DNA of 64,000 nucleotides from Imbricaverruca yamaguchii (Eukaryota > Arthropoda > Thecostraca > Neoverrucidae). A program made the position numbers and the translations under genes. The stretch spans positions 124,001-188,000 of the forward strand of contig JAOTOL010001326.1 of the NCBI GenBank assembly GCA_034440575.1, given 5' to 3'. How positions within the stretch are numbered: the first letter of the stretch is position 1; every line of letters begins with the position of its first letter. Below are positions 34,201-47,600 of this stretch, in pieces. The notes under the pieces are model-generated. The model had not been told where the DNA came from, did no database searches, and saw nothing but the letters and a program-made list of their open reading frames with translations.

Positions 34201-37200
34201 CCACGCTCTGTCACCGCTGGTCGGGAGTGGGCCCCGAGACACCGCACGCGCTCACATGCTATACATAGCGCTCACCCACGCTCTGTCACCGCTGGTCGGG
34301 AGTGGGCCCCGAGACACCGCACACGCTCACATGCTGTGTGTAGCGCTCACCCACGCTCTGTCACCTCTGGTCGGGAGTGGGCCCCGAGACACCGCACACG
34401 CTCACATGCTGTGTGTAGCGCTCACCCACGCTCTGTCACCTCTGGTCGGGAGTGGGCCCCGAGACACCGCACGCGCTCACATGCTATACATAGCGCTCAC
34501 CCACGCTCTGTCACCGCTGGTCGGGAGTGGGCCCCGAGACACCGCACACGCTCACATGCTGTGTGTAGCGCTCACCCACGCTCTGTCACCGCTGGTCGGG
34601 AGTGGGCCCCGAGACACCGCACACGCTCACATGCTGTGTGTAGCGCTCACCCACGCTCTGTCACCGCTGGTCGGGAGTGGGCCCCGAGACACCGCACGCG
34701 CTCACATGCTATACATAGCGCTCACCCACGCTCTGTCACCGCTGGTCGGGAGTGGGCCCCGAGACACCGCACGCGCTCACATGCTATACATAGCGCTCAC
34801 CCACGCTCTGTCACCTCTGGTCGGGAGTGGGCCCCGAGACACCGCACACGCTCACATGCTGTGTGTAGCGCTCACCCACGCTCTGTCACCGCTGGTCGGG
34901 AGTGGGCCCCGAGACACCGCACGCGCTCACATGCTATACATAGCGCTCACCCACGCTCTGTCACCGCTGGTCGGGAGTGGGCCCCGATACACCGCACACG
35001 CTCACATGCTGTGTGTAGCGCTCACCCACGCTCTGTCACCGCTGGTCGGGAGTGGGCCCCGATACACCGCACGCGCTCACATGCTATACATAGCGCTCAC
35101 CCACGCTCTGTCACCGCTGGTCGGGAGTGGGCCCCGAGAACCGCACGCGCTCACATGCTGTGTAGCGCTCACCCACGCTCTGTCACCGCTGGTCGGGAGT
35201 GGGCCCCGATACACCGCACACGCTCACATGCTGTGTGTAGCGCTCACCCACGCTCTGTCACCGCTGGTCGGGAGTGGGCCCCGAGACACCGCACGCGCTC
35301 ACATGCTGTGTGTAGCGCTCACCCACGCTCTGTCACCGCTGGTCGGGAGTGGGCCCCGAGACACCGCACACGCTCACATGCTATACATAGCGCTCACCCA
35401 CGCTCTGTCACCGCTGGTCGGGAGTGGGCCCCGAGACACCGCACGCGCTCACATGCTGTGTGTAGCGCTCACCCACGCTCTGTCACCGCTGGTCGGGAGT
35501 GGGCCCCGAGACACCGCACACGCTCACATGCTATACATAGCGCTCACCCACGCTCTGTCACCGCTGGTCGGGAGTGGGCCCCGATACACCGCACGCGCTC
35601 ACATGCTGTGTGTAGCGCTCACCCACGCTCTGTCACCTCTGGTCGGGAGTGGGCCCCGAGACACCGCACACGCTCACATGCTGTATGTAGCGCTCACCCA
35701 CGCTCTGTCACCTCTGGTCGGGAGTGGGCCCCGATACACCGCACGCGCTCACATGCTATACATAGCGCTCACCCACGCTCTGTCACCGCTGGTCGGGAGT
35801 GGGCCCCGAGACACCGCACACGCTCACATGCTATACATAGCGCTCACCCACGCTCTGTCACCGCTGGTCGGGAGTGGGCCCCGATACACCGCACGCGCTC
35901 ACATGCTATACATAGCGCTCACCCACGCTCTGTCACCGCTGGTCGGGAGTGGGCCCCGAGACACCGCACACGCTCACATGCTGTGTGTAGCGCTCACCCA
36001 CGCTCTGTCACCGCTGGTCGGGAGTGGGCCCCGAGACACCTCACACGCTCACATGCTGTGTGTAGCGCTCACCCACGCTCTGTCACCGCTGGTCGGGAGT
36101 GGGCCCCGAGACACCGCACGCGCTCACATGCTATACATAGCGCTCACCCACGCTCTGTCACCGCTGGTCGGGAGTGGGCCCCGATACACCGCACGCGCTC
36201 ACATGCTGTGTGTAGCGCTCACCCACGCTCTGTCACCTCTGGTCGGGAGTGGGCCCCGAGACACCGCACACGCTCACATGCTATACATAGCGCTCACCCA
36301 CGCTCTGTCACCTCTGGTCGGGAGTGGGCCCCGATACACCGCACGCGCTCACATGCTGTGTGTAGCGCTCACCCACGCTCTGTCACCTCTGGTCGGGAGT
36401 GGGCCCCGATACACCGCACGCGCTCACATGCTATACATAGCGCTCACCCACGCTCTGTCACCTCTGGTCGGGAGTGTGCCCCGATACACCGCACGCGCTC
36501 ACATGCTATACATAGCGCTCACCAACGCTCTGTCACCGCTGGTCGGGAGTGGGCCCCGAGACACCCACACGCTCACATGCTATGCATAGCGCTCACCCAC
36601 GCTCTGTCACCGCTGGTCGGGAGTGTGCCCCGAGACACCGCACGCGCTCACATGCTATACATAGCGCTCACCCACGCTCTGTCACCTCTGGTCGGGAGTG
36701 GGCCCCGAGACACCGCACACGCTCACATGCTGTATGTAGCGCTCACCCACGCTCTGTCACCTCTGGTCGGGAGTGGGCCCCGAGACACCTCACACGCTCA
36801 CATGCTGTGTGTAGCGCTCACCCACGCTCTGTCACCGCTGGTCGGGAGTGGGCCCCGAGACACCTCACACGCTCACATGCTGTGTGTAGCGCTCACCCAC
36901 GCTCTGTCACCTCTGGTCGGGAGTGGGCCCGAGACACAGCACACGCTTGCATGCCATACATAGCGCTAACATCCAAAACGGACTTGAATTGCTGACACAG
37001 TTTACGCGCACTTCACGAATGTCCGCCCCATCAGAAGCTGGTAAGTAGCGTGCCAAAATCCTTACTTACCACATGCTATGTGCAACCCTGCATTCCTGTT
37101 CAGGGTGGGGTGCCAGGATGGAGGATGCAAATTAACAGAAAAAAATCATCTGATCTGAAAAATCCGCCCTTCACGTGTGCTCTTATCCTGACATTGCCAC

Positions 37201-40200
37201 ATATTTCCAGCTGATGCACTCTACACCTCGAGTAGCCGGCGGCCGGCGCTCACCTGTGGACTGGTCTCCTTCCAGTCGCCGTTGTGGTAGCACACGCGCA
37301 CGGTACCGTCGGACAGTTTGTCGCGCCGGCCGACAGGTGTCTCCACCGAACCGGCCAGCGCCGCGTCGGCCGGGCCGACAGCGATCGGCGCGCTTCCGTG
37401 CGGGCTGGCGGTGTTGGGCGGGCCGGGTGGGCTCGCCACGCTGCTGGGGGCGGTGACGGGGCTCGGGACTGGGCGTGGCTCCGGCCAGCTCTGCAGCCGG
37501 GAGGCGGCCGGCCGGCGCTCTCGCGCTGCCCCGTCTGTGCCTCGAGAGGTGGCCGTGCCGCTCTCGGCCCGACCGCTCCAGGAGGGCGTGTCGAAGCCGT
37601 CCCGCTCCGGCTGCACGGCGGCGACCGCCGAGCCCCGCGCCGTGCAGAACCCCTCTCCGCCACTGCCACTGCTCGACACAGAGATGGCAGCACCAGTGGC
37701 ACGCGAGAGTGCAGCACTGTCGGTCCGCGAGAGTGCAGAACTGTGGGTCCGCGAGAGAGCACTGTCGGTCCACGAGGGAGCACTGTCGGTCCGCGAGAGT
37801 GCAGCACTGTCCGTCCGCGAGATACCACTATCGGTCCGATTGAGAGCGGCACCGTCGGTCCGCGAGAGTGCAGCACCGTCGGTCCGCGAAAGAGCAGCAC
37901 TATAGACGGCGCCACCGTCGTGAGTCGGGTCGTCGGCGGGAGTAAGCGGCCGGTTCTCGTCGCGCTGCGGCGCGTCCAGGATGCCACCGGCGTCCGGGGA
38001 CGTCTTGTGCGCTGGCCGCGGCGGCAGGGTGTCCAGGCTGGACAGTGGCGAATTGCGCACCACCCGCACCTGTCGGGGCAGTAGCGAGGTCACACGGTGT
38101 GGCCGTACTGAGATGACCGGCACACCGTGGTGAAGTCTACCATGTTGTCGTGTGCATCTGACATACAGGGGAAATATCCAGCAAAGCCTGCCGGCCAGCA
38201 GACATGACAGCCTCTCTGACCAGGTTGATAATTGTCTCACAGAGCTTAACAAACAAGAGGGTAGTGTAATAGCCTGGTAGATAAAATACAACATACATGA
38301 TCGTGTTTTGTTAGAGAGGATGTGGCCCTCCTTTGCAGCCTCGCTTCTCATGATAAGGCTGACAAAGGGAATCGCATGATCTTCGACAGCTACCGCCATT
38401 AAAAAGAAAAATGCTGGCAGAACCCTCGTAGCAGAACCCTTCTATCCATCCAATTACACGTCGAACAGAACGGGCCAGAATAGCGAACGCCAAGTAGAGC
38501 GCTGGCCTGCACTGGTCTCCCCTGTACTGGCAACACAGGGTTCGAGTCGCTTCGCGTGCTCGCATTTAGCCCCCGGCCGGGAGTGTCAGTTGGCAGCTGG
38601 CCCGATAAGGCCGGGGACGAGCTGCCGGGTGGCCGTGTCGGTGCATTGGCGGCACGTTAAACTTTCGGTCTAAATCCTGCCATTGAACTGTAGTTCATGG
38701 ATCGGGTGGTGGGGCCAGGGTTCACGCAACAAGCTCTGCTTAGCAATAGAACCCTGGCTCCTTAAGCCACCTCAGGAACAACTCGGATTAAATTTATAAA
38801 AATTAACAAATCAAATTTTAAAAAGTAGGCACCGGAACCACGTCTCGTCACACACGGTATATAAGTCAATCTATTCAGTCATTCACGGTAGATTCTACCT
38901 CGCCACAACTTTGCATTTACTGGTGGATTGCCAAAATAGTGGTGGTGTCGATGGCAGGCTGACAAGACACAGCGAAATAGTGGCGAAGTCGACGGTAGGC
39001 TGACACACACAGCGAAATAGTGGTGTTGTCGACGGCAGGCTGATACGCAGTGACATACAAACCGACAAGGTAATCCCATGGGTTAATAGCCACCTGGTGG
39101 ATGGTGGGTGGCCATCTGACGCCGAAGAGAAGAACCCATCAGATGAGACACAGAGCAGCCTGAGCCCGCCGTGTCTGACGGAAGGGGCACGTGACAGGGT
39201 GATGTATACGGCACAGGGTAGCCTGAGCACACCATGTCTCACGGAAGGGACACGTGCTAGGGTGATGTATACGGCACAGGGTAGCCTGAGCACACCATGT
39301 CTCACGGAAGGGGCACGTGGCAGGGTGATGTATACGGCACAGGTGTGTTGACGGAAGGGGGTAGGGTGATGTATACGGCACAGGGCAGCCTGAGCCCGCC
39401 GTGTCTGACGGAAGGGGCACGTGACAGGGTGATGTATACGGCAGGCAGCCTGAGCCCGCCGTGTCTGACGGAAGGGGCACGTGACAGGGTGATGTATACG
39501 GCACAGGGCGCCATGTCTGGCGGAAGGGGCACGTGACAGGGTGATGTATACGGCGAGGGCAGCCTGAGCCCGCCGTGTCTGACGGAAGGGGCACGTGACA
39601 GGGTGATGTATACGGCACAGGGCAGCCTGAGCCCGCCGTGTCTGACGGAAGGGGCACGTGCCAGGGTGATGTATACGGCACAGGGCAGCCTGAGCCCGCC
39701 GTGTCTGACGGAAGGGGCACGTGACAGGGTGATGTATACGGCACAGGGCAGCCTGAGCCCGCCGTGTCTGACGGAAGGGGCACGTGACAGGGTGATGTAT
39801 ACGGCACAGGGCAGCCTGAGCCCGCCGTGTCTGACGGAAAGGGGCACGTGACAGGGTGATGTATACGGCACAGGGCAGCCTGAGCCCGCCGTGTCTGACG
39901 GAAGGGGCACGTGACAGGGTGGTGTATACGGCACAGGGCAGCCAGCCTGACAGAGTCCGCCGTGTCTGACAGGACGGCAGACGACGGCCTGATCAGCTGA
40001 CTGAAGGCGGTACCGACACACACACACCTGTGGAGGAGTACTGCGCCGACTGTGCGTCACCGCCTCCGCCCCGGCGCAACCCGGGCCGGGCCGCGACCCT
40101 GTAGAGGTCGAGCCGGGTCGGCCGCCCGCACCGGTCAATGTCGAGGTCGAGTCGGAGGTCGAGCCGGAGGTCGAGGTCAGGAGGCGGCGCACGTCGTCCA

Positions 40201-41590
40201 GTGTGGGCGACCCGGCGGAGCTGCGACCTCCCGCAGATCTGGGGACAGCCCGGTATTAATCGCGCACGAGCTGCGATTTCCCATATATCTGGGGCATGGC
40301 CCAGTATTGATCACACACGAGCTGCGACCTCTCACAGATCTGGGGGACGGCTCGGTACTAATCACGGACGAGCTGCCGGATCACGGACGAGCTGCGACCT
40401 CCCACAGATCTGGGGACGGCCCGGTATTAATCACAGACGAGCTGCGACCTCCCACAGACCTGGGGGACGGCCCGGTATTAATCACAGACGAGCTGCGACC
40501 TCCACAGATCTGGGGACGTCCCGGTATTAATCACAGACAAGCTGCGACCTCCCACAGATCTGGGGACGGCCCGGTATTAATCACAGACGAGCTGCGACCC
40601 CCACAGACCTGGGGGACGGCCCGGTATTAATAAGAAGGGCCGACTCGGCCCGGTATTAATCACAGACAAGCTGCGACCTCCCGCAGATTTAGGGACGGCC
40701 CGGTATTAATCACAGACAAGCTGCGACCTCCCACAGATCTGGGGACGGCCCGGTACTAATCACAGACGAGCTGCGACCTCCCACAGATCTGGGGCACGGC
40801 CCGGTATTAATCACAGACAAGCTGCGACTTCCCACAGATCTGTGACACGGCCAATCTGTGGGAATTCACAATTATTGGAAATGTCTATATACACGCATAT
40901 CTGCATATGCATATTGCACATTTAAATGTATGCATCCCTGGTGGATCCACGGTGAAACTGGAGTCATGTTCCCCCGATAAAGGTGTGGTAGTCCTCTAGG
41001 ACGCTCGAGTGAACACCTCAACGAGTTTTTCAGCCAACGGCACCCTTCCAGAATCAAGTGATCGCCATTCAAAATGTCTAGACACCTGGTGTACACCCAT
41101 AGCATTTACGTATCAGATATAAATGTACACACAGGCAAATGTGCATTCCGAAGGATAGAGATTTTACCAAAACCAGGGGACAGGGGAGGGGAGAGTTGTC
41201 GGGATCCGCATGTTTTCAGATAAGATATGGAAAATGCAAAATTAGCGCCAGCAGGACACCAAATCAGACTGGAAGCGGACCGCCGGACCCGCCCTGGATC
41301 TGCAGCCACGAGTGTGCGAACACCAACACCCTGCACGTCCACACCAGCTGCTGCCGCGGGCTCCCACCTCTTACAGCTGCGGGCGGAGACCATGCCGCTG
41401 CGACTAGAGCGACCTCCAGTAGTTGAAACTGAACTTGAGCTTCCACCGCCATCCGCCAGATTGGGCGCTGATCGGTGACGGGAGAGAGCAGACTTTTGTC
41501 GCGGAGCCGTCCGCTCCGATGTTTGCCTGACAAAAATGAGCAGTAGATATATATATATATATATATATATACGCATATATATATTTATGC

Positions 41591-41678
<88 letters not shown>

Positions 41679-44600
41679 GTAGAATACACTTAATGTGGCC
41701 ATGTACTTACCAGAAATAAACACAAAAGCATGCAATAGCGTGCTAATATAAATAGCAGTGTACGTCAGGGCACAAAGTTATCACTACGCTGTCCGTCAGT
41801 CATCGAGGTGTCTTCCCATCGCCGGTACAGATAGGGATCACTTGAGTCACATACAGCTCTTGCTTGCTGAAGAAGTGACCGGGTCAAAAGTGGCGCCCAG
41901 ATGGCAGATCTCACCACCTTTCTATCGGAAGGATGCCACTGATACAGCACATATGCACCCTACATGTGAAAGGAACCAGGCGGCAGGATCATAGCACCCC
42001 TGTAACGCGACGTCCGCATACTATCCCTGAAAAGTCACCTGACACGAAAAACAACCGCTAAAATGACCAATTGCTGACAGGGTTCATCGTAGCAAGGTCC
42101 GAGTGCTCTTGTTCGAATGGATTCCAGCGATCAGTCGCGTACACGTATGAACTTTAGCGATGAACATTTTTAGAATATACACCGGGACACCAGGAACCCC
42201 AGGAACCGGGCCCGAAGTACCAGAAACCAGCAAACAGGACACCAGGAACCCCAGGAACCGGGGCCCGATGTACCAGAAACCAGGACCCAGGACACCAGGA
42301 CCTAGGACACCACGAACCGGGGCCCGGGATATTATGACCTGGGACACCAGGACCCTGGACTCGGGACCCGAGACACCAGGAACCAGGACCTAGGACACTA
42401 TGAACCAGACACCAGGATTTACGGCCTTACGACAGGCAACTACCCGCGGGATAAGACCAGCAGGCGCAAATTGCCTCCCAGCGCGCCCCAGTGTCGGCGG
42501 ACCACTCACGCACCCCACTGCGGCGCCGGCGGTGAACTGGCGCGCGTTCTGGCGCGCCAGCTGCTGCTGCGCGTCGGCCAGCAGCCGCGCCAGCCGGTCG
42601 TTCTCCTGCGTCAGGTTCGCCACACGGCTGCGCAGTCGCGCCGCGTCCGCCGCCCACGAGCTGTTGCGGCTCTTCAGCTCGCGCTCCAGACCGGCGATCT
42701 GCCGACGGTCGCCGGATCGAATCCAGGGGACGGCGGACGAGCCGGGGTTTCGACACTAAACCCAGACGGACTTCCACCATGAAACCCAGACGGACTTCAC
42801 CATGAAACCCAGACGGACTTCACCACTAAACCCAGACGGACTTCACCATGAAACCCAGACGGACTTCACCATGAAACCCAGACGGACTTCACCATGAAAC
42901 CCAGACGGACTTCACCATGAAACCCAGACGGACTTCCACCATGAAACCCAGACGGACTTCACCACCAATCCTAGGACTTCACCACTAAACCCAGACGGAC
43001 TTCACCAATCCTATGACTTCACCACCAAACAGACGGGCTTCACCACCAGACCGAGACGGGCTTCACCACCAAATCGAGACGGGCTTCACCACCAAACAGA
43101 CGGGCTTCACCACCAAATCCAGACGGGCTTCACCACCAAACAGACGGACGTCACCACCAAACAGACGGGCTTCACCACCAGCATGGAATGACCGCGAGAA
43201 GAGCGACCAGCGCGGATCTGGGCTGCGCATCATGCTGCACGAGCTAGCCGACTAAGGTATCACTATCGACACGGTCTGGACTGGATACTGGATTGTGGCT
43301 TTACGACGCACTCCGCAGCTGAGGCCATATTGGGTCGCCTTCCTCTCGCCCTGGCAGGAAGGGCGGGCATCGCGGGGAATCGAACCCCGTACTCCTGGCT
43401 TGCCAGACGCTCAGCTTGACCACTGAGCTACCGACGGCCTTGTCGGTACGGTCGCCGACAGCGGCGCAGCGCGCGCCCCACTGGACAGCGACACCCTCCA
43501 GCCCATGTCAGTCACAGCACACTACGGCGGCGCTCCACTCAACAGCGACACCCTCCAGCCCATGTCAGTCACAGCACACTACGGCGGCGCTCCACTCAAC
43601 AGCGACACCCTCCAGCCCATGTCAGTCACAGCACACTACGGCGACACTCCACTCAACAGCGACACCCTCCAGCCCATGTCAGTCACAGCACACTACGGCG
43701 GCGCTCCACTCAACAGCGACACCCTCCAGCCCATGTCAGTCACAGCACACTACGGCGACACTCCACTCAACAGCGACACCCTCCAGCCCACAGAACTACG
43801 GCGGCGCTCCACTCAACAGCGACACCCTCCAGCCCATGTCAGTCACAGCACACTACGGCGGCGCTCCACTCAACAGCGACACCCTCCAGCCCATGTCAGT
43901 CACAGCACACTACGGCGGCGCTCCACTCAACAGCGACACCCTCTCCAGCCCATGTCAGTCACAGCACACTACGGCGGCGCTCCACTGGACAGCGACACCC
44001 TCCGACCCATGTCAGTCACAGCACACTACGGCGGCGCTCCACTGGACAGCGACACCCTCCAGCCCATGTCAGTCACAGCACACTACGGCGGCGCTCCACT
44101 CAACAGCGACACCCTCCGGCCCATGTCAGTCACAGCACACTACGGCGGCGCTCCACTCAACAGCGACACCCTCCGGCCCATGTCAGTCACAGCACACTAC
44201 GGCGGCACTCCACTCAACAGCGACACCCTCCAGCCCATGTCACTCCAGCCCATGTCAGTCACAGCACACTACGGCGACACTCCACTCAACAGCGACACCC
44301 TCCAGCCATGTATATCAACAGCGACACCCTCCGGCCCATGTCAGTCACAGCACACTACGGCGGCACTCCACTCAACAGCGACACCCTCCAGCCCATGTCA
44401 GTCACAGCACACTACGGCGGCGCTCCACTCAACAGCGACACCCTCCAGCCCATGTCAGTCACAGCACACTACGGCGGCGCTCCACTCAACAGCGACACCC
44501 TCCAGCCCATGTCAGTCACAGCACACTACGGCGGCGCTCCACTGGACAGCGACACCCTCCGGCCCATGTCAGTCACAGCACACTACGGCGGCGCAGCACG

Positions 44601-47600
44601 CGCTCCACTGGACAGCGACACCCTCCGGCGCGAGTGCGAGTGAGTGCATCGACATAGCCCTCGAGTCGAGAACCAACACGTCACCAGTGTCTCGACCAGC
44701 TGGGGTGTACCCTTGTGTGCGTTTGAGAGAGCACTCCCTCCCCCATGTCAGCTGCGCTCTCCAAACATTTAACATGGAACCCATATGGTATGACCCACAA
44801 TCCATTTGGACCTGCCGACTACTGTCTGTAAAATTTCCTCCCAATAATTTCCAGAGGCATACACCTGTGTTGATGAGCAGACTAACAGCACGGTTTGGTC
44901 GACTCGACAGGCCTTGGGTTTGGCCAATAAATTTTCCTTTCCGTTCCGGTACTTGGGAAAGGAACTCTACTCCCCCGCCCTCTTCAAGAGTTCTAGGTAC
45001 GCCTCACAACACGTAATCAACCCTCGCCGGGCCGCAAATCCACCTTCGCCGGGCCGGGGGCTCTTCAAATACCACTCCACATCAACGTTCGCTCTACGCA
45101 TGCTAGGATGAAGTGCAGAACAGTTTGAAAGCTCTGGCCACGAAGAGCCCAAAACATACCTTAGAATTGCCTTTTGATTGATAATGATATTTGACATTGA
45201 TTATTGAGTGTGATTACAATATACCAGGGTAGTAATCATGTGCGATTTATTATAATTCGACTGATAGGTAATGGGCTAGATGAGGTTAAAATGTTGACAT
45301 AATCGTGTACATTTCATTGATAGTGCCTGGAGACACTATTCTGTAACGTCCAGGGGCAAACTTAGACGCCTAGTTCGGTGCTATGGTCACATTAACCATG
45401 CAAGGGCTGCTAAGTTCTCATCAGTCCATATAATGTCGTCTGGCGTTAACAGTGGCGCAGCCAGGATTTTCCTAAGGGGGAGGGAACTATAAAAATGCCA
45501 TGGAACAGAGAACGCTTTCGGCGCGCAAAGCGCAACGAAAATCATTTGTGTTGAGTGGTGAAAATATCAATTTTTTTGTTCATATAGTGTATTTTTGGCT
45601 GCTGGGTGGGACGCCCAGTGGGTGGGGTGGGGGCTGGGGGCTTGGGCGTCAAGTTGGGTCATTGATCTAGGACAATCTTGAACACTGGTGAGCACTTCCA
45701 CTGCACATCTGCTGCCGCTGCTACGCAAATAATGGGCGAAAGTAAGACTAAAATATTGTCATGCTGGCACAAAAGAATTGAGGCGATATCAGAGGTAACC
45801 AGTGACCCAAAAAGCAGAAATCATGCGTTCACCGTGAGCGGACGAAACGCTGGGTACAAAACGCCGCCTGTCGTCTCGTGTGGCTCACTTATGGAACTGT
45901 TCTCGGAGTAACACCGTCCTGCTCTCGCGAACGCGGCGAAATGTCGCTCACGGCCGACGGTTGACCGGCGCAGGACTCCGGCATCGTCCCACTTTGGGTG
46001 GCCCAGGGGGTTGCAGCCTCCCTGGCTGTTCGCAAACGACACGTACACGGAGGGCGGATATCGGACCCAGGCTAGGTGTACATCTGCGGGCATTCGTTGA
46101 GAAACCTGTGGTGCAAAACGTGCTTACAAAGTCAGGTTACCGAATTTTGAAGATTTCTGGGGAAGCGGTTCCGGCGGATTTCGGCAGGTTTCGAACTTTC
46201 CACGTTTTAGTCCAAATGGATTGCATACTATGCGTGGTACCCCTACGATATCAATATACCCTGTGTTCTTCACACATTCATTCAATTGTAAGTCCTTTGA
46301 GGGGTGGCATGATCCAATAGCATTAACGTGCTCCTGTTCAAATCAGGTCAAATCATGGATTGTCAATGTAGTTTTGGTTTTGGGTCCCAAACGCACAATG
46401 TTAATGCATTAGAGAGTAACAATGAACAATTAATTCGAATTCAGCATCCAACGTTACCCCATGAAATAGTCTGTGCCACATTTTGTGAATTGACGTTTCA
46501 ACCGTTCTGACCAGGTCAACACAGGCACATGGGATGAAAGTGGGTCAACGCTGGTTCTGGGGTACGCATGTTCGCTATGTGCTGCGTATGTGTTGGGGCT
46601 GGTCGGTCATATTTATACTACATGTCCGAAAACTGTCCCGGGCCCACAAATCCCACACCCGATACTGACCTTGCGTTGCTTGCTATGCTATGCTATAGGA
46701 CGCCGTGGGATGTTTTAGAACGCTACGGTATCATGCAACCCCTCGGTGGACCCAGATTGAATACTGGACACAATGACGTGCATTTCGTAAGCGTATCATG
46801 CATGGTTCGCCATCTATTTGAGTACGAACTGGGAAAAGTGTGCAGTTTATAGAAATCTGCCGGAACGTGTTCAAGAACTGTTCACGACTCGATATCATGC
46901 TCTCAGATCAGTGGCCTGACCTGATCTAGCAACAAGATTCATATACAAATTGTTGGAATTAACGTTCATAGGTCTGCGCGGTTCCATCGCATTTTATCCG
47001 GTTATTTCTGTAGTGTGCGCGATGAAAAACGCGAACTTACGTACGGTACTACATGAGCCAACCATCCATGAGCTAAATCCACCAACCATCACAACCAGAA
47101 CACTACAATAGCTGAAAAGGCTATATAAAAAATGTGCAATCGGAGACATAGCCAAGAGGGCTCGCTCCTCTCCTTCCCAAACAATCGCACCAGATGGAGA
47201 AAATCCCGTGATTTTCACGCCATTCCATTTTTTTTTCGGCGGGCGAGCTCCGCCCGAATTCAACATCCGTGGCATCGCTTTGCCACCCAGCAGCATAACT
47301 CCCAGCCGACCGTGAGTGGAGACACAAATTCGACGCCGGAGTGACAACAAATTGTTGTCAACGCCAGCTACTACGCTAAATAGAAAAAAATGCTTGAGCA
47401 AAGCGTCCCCATCCCCATTGCCGCGATGCGTTCCGTACTCCAGGACTGGAGAACAAGGGGCATACCACATCGGGGCCCATATCAAAAGATGGAACTGTTG
47501 GGGGGGGGGGGGGCACAGGCAAACATTGGGAGTGGAAGAACCAGACGGCCTCCAAAAAACATGCAAGGCTACATCCCTGACGTTTTGCAAGCTGCAAACA

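Noticed and set aside
34181..36963. Two plus-strand open frames of more than 800 codons
   Set aside because: They follow the 75-bp tandem unit (25 codons), are open in two frames at once, lie antisense in a CENPJ intron, and encode only the repeated unit.
34131..36972. CRISPR-like regular array
   Set aside because: Whole units repeat with no unique spacers, in a eukaryotic intron; it is a minisatellite.
37284..38084. Plus-strand 266-codon frame
   Set aside because: Shadow of CENPJ exon 8.
42504..42509. GTGAGT as the exon 5 donor
   Set aside because: Better consensus, but it leaves phase 0, while exon 6 needs a phase 2 donor; GTGCGT four bases upstream fits.
43416..45016. Plus-strand frames of 413 and 503 codons
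   Set aside because: 57-bp repeat (19 codons) keeps frames open. No splice support, no domain, antisense to CENPJ. A real repetitive protein cannot be fully excluded without RNA data.
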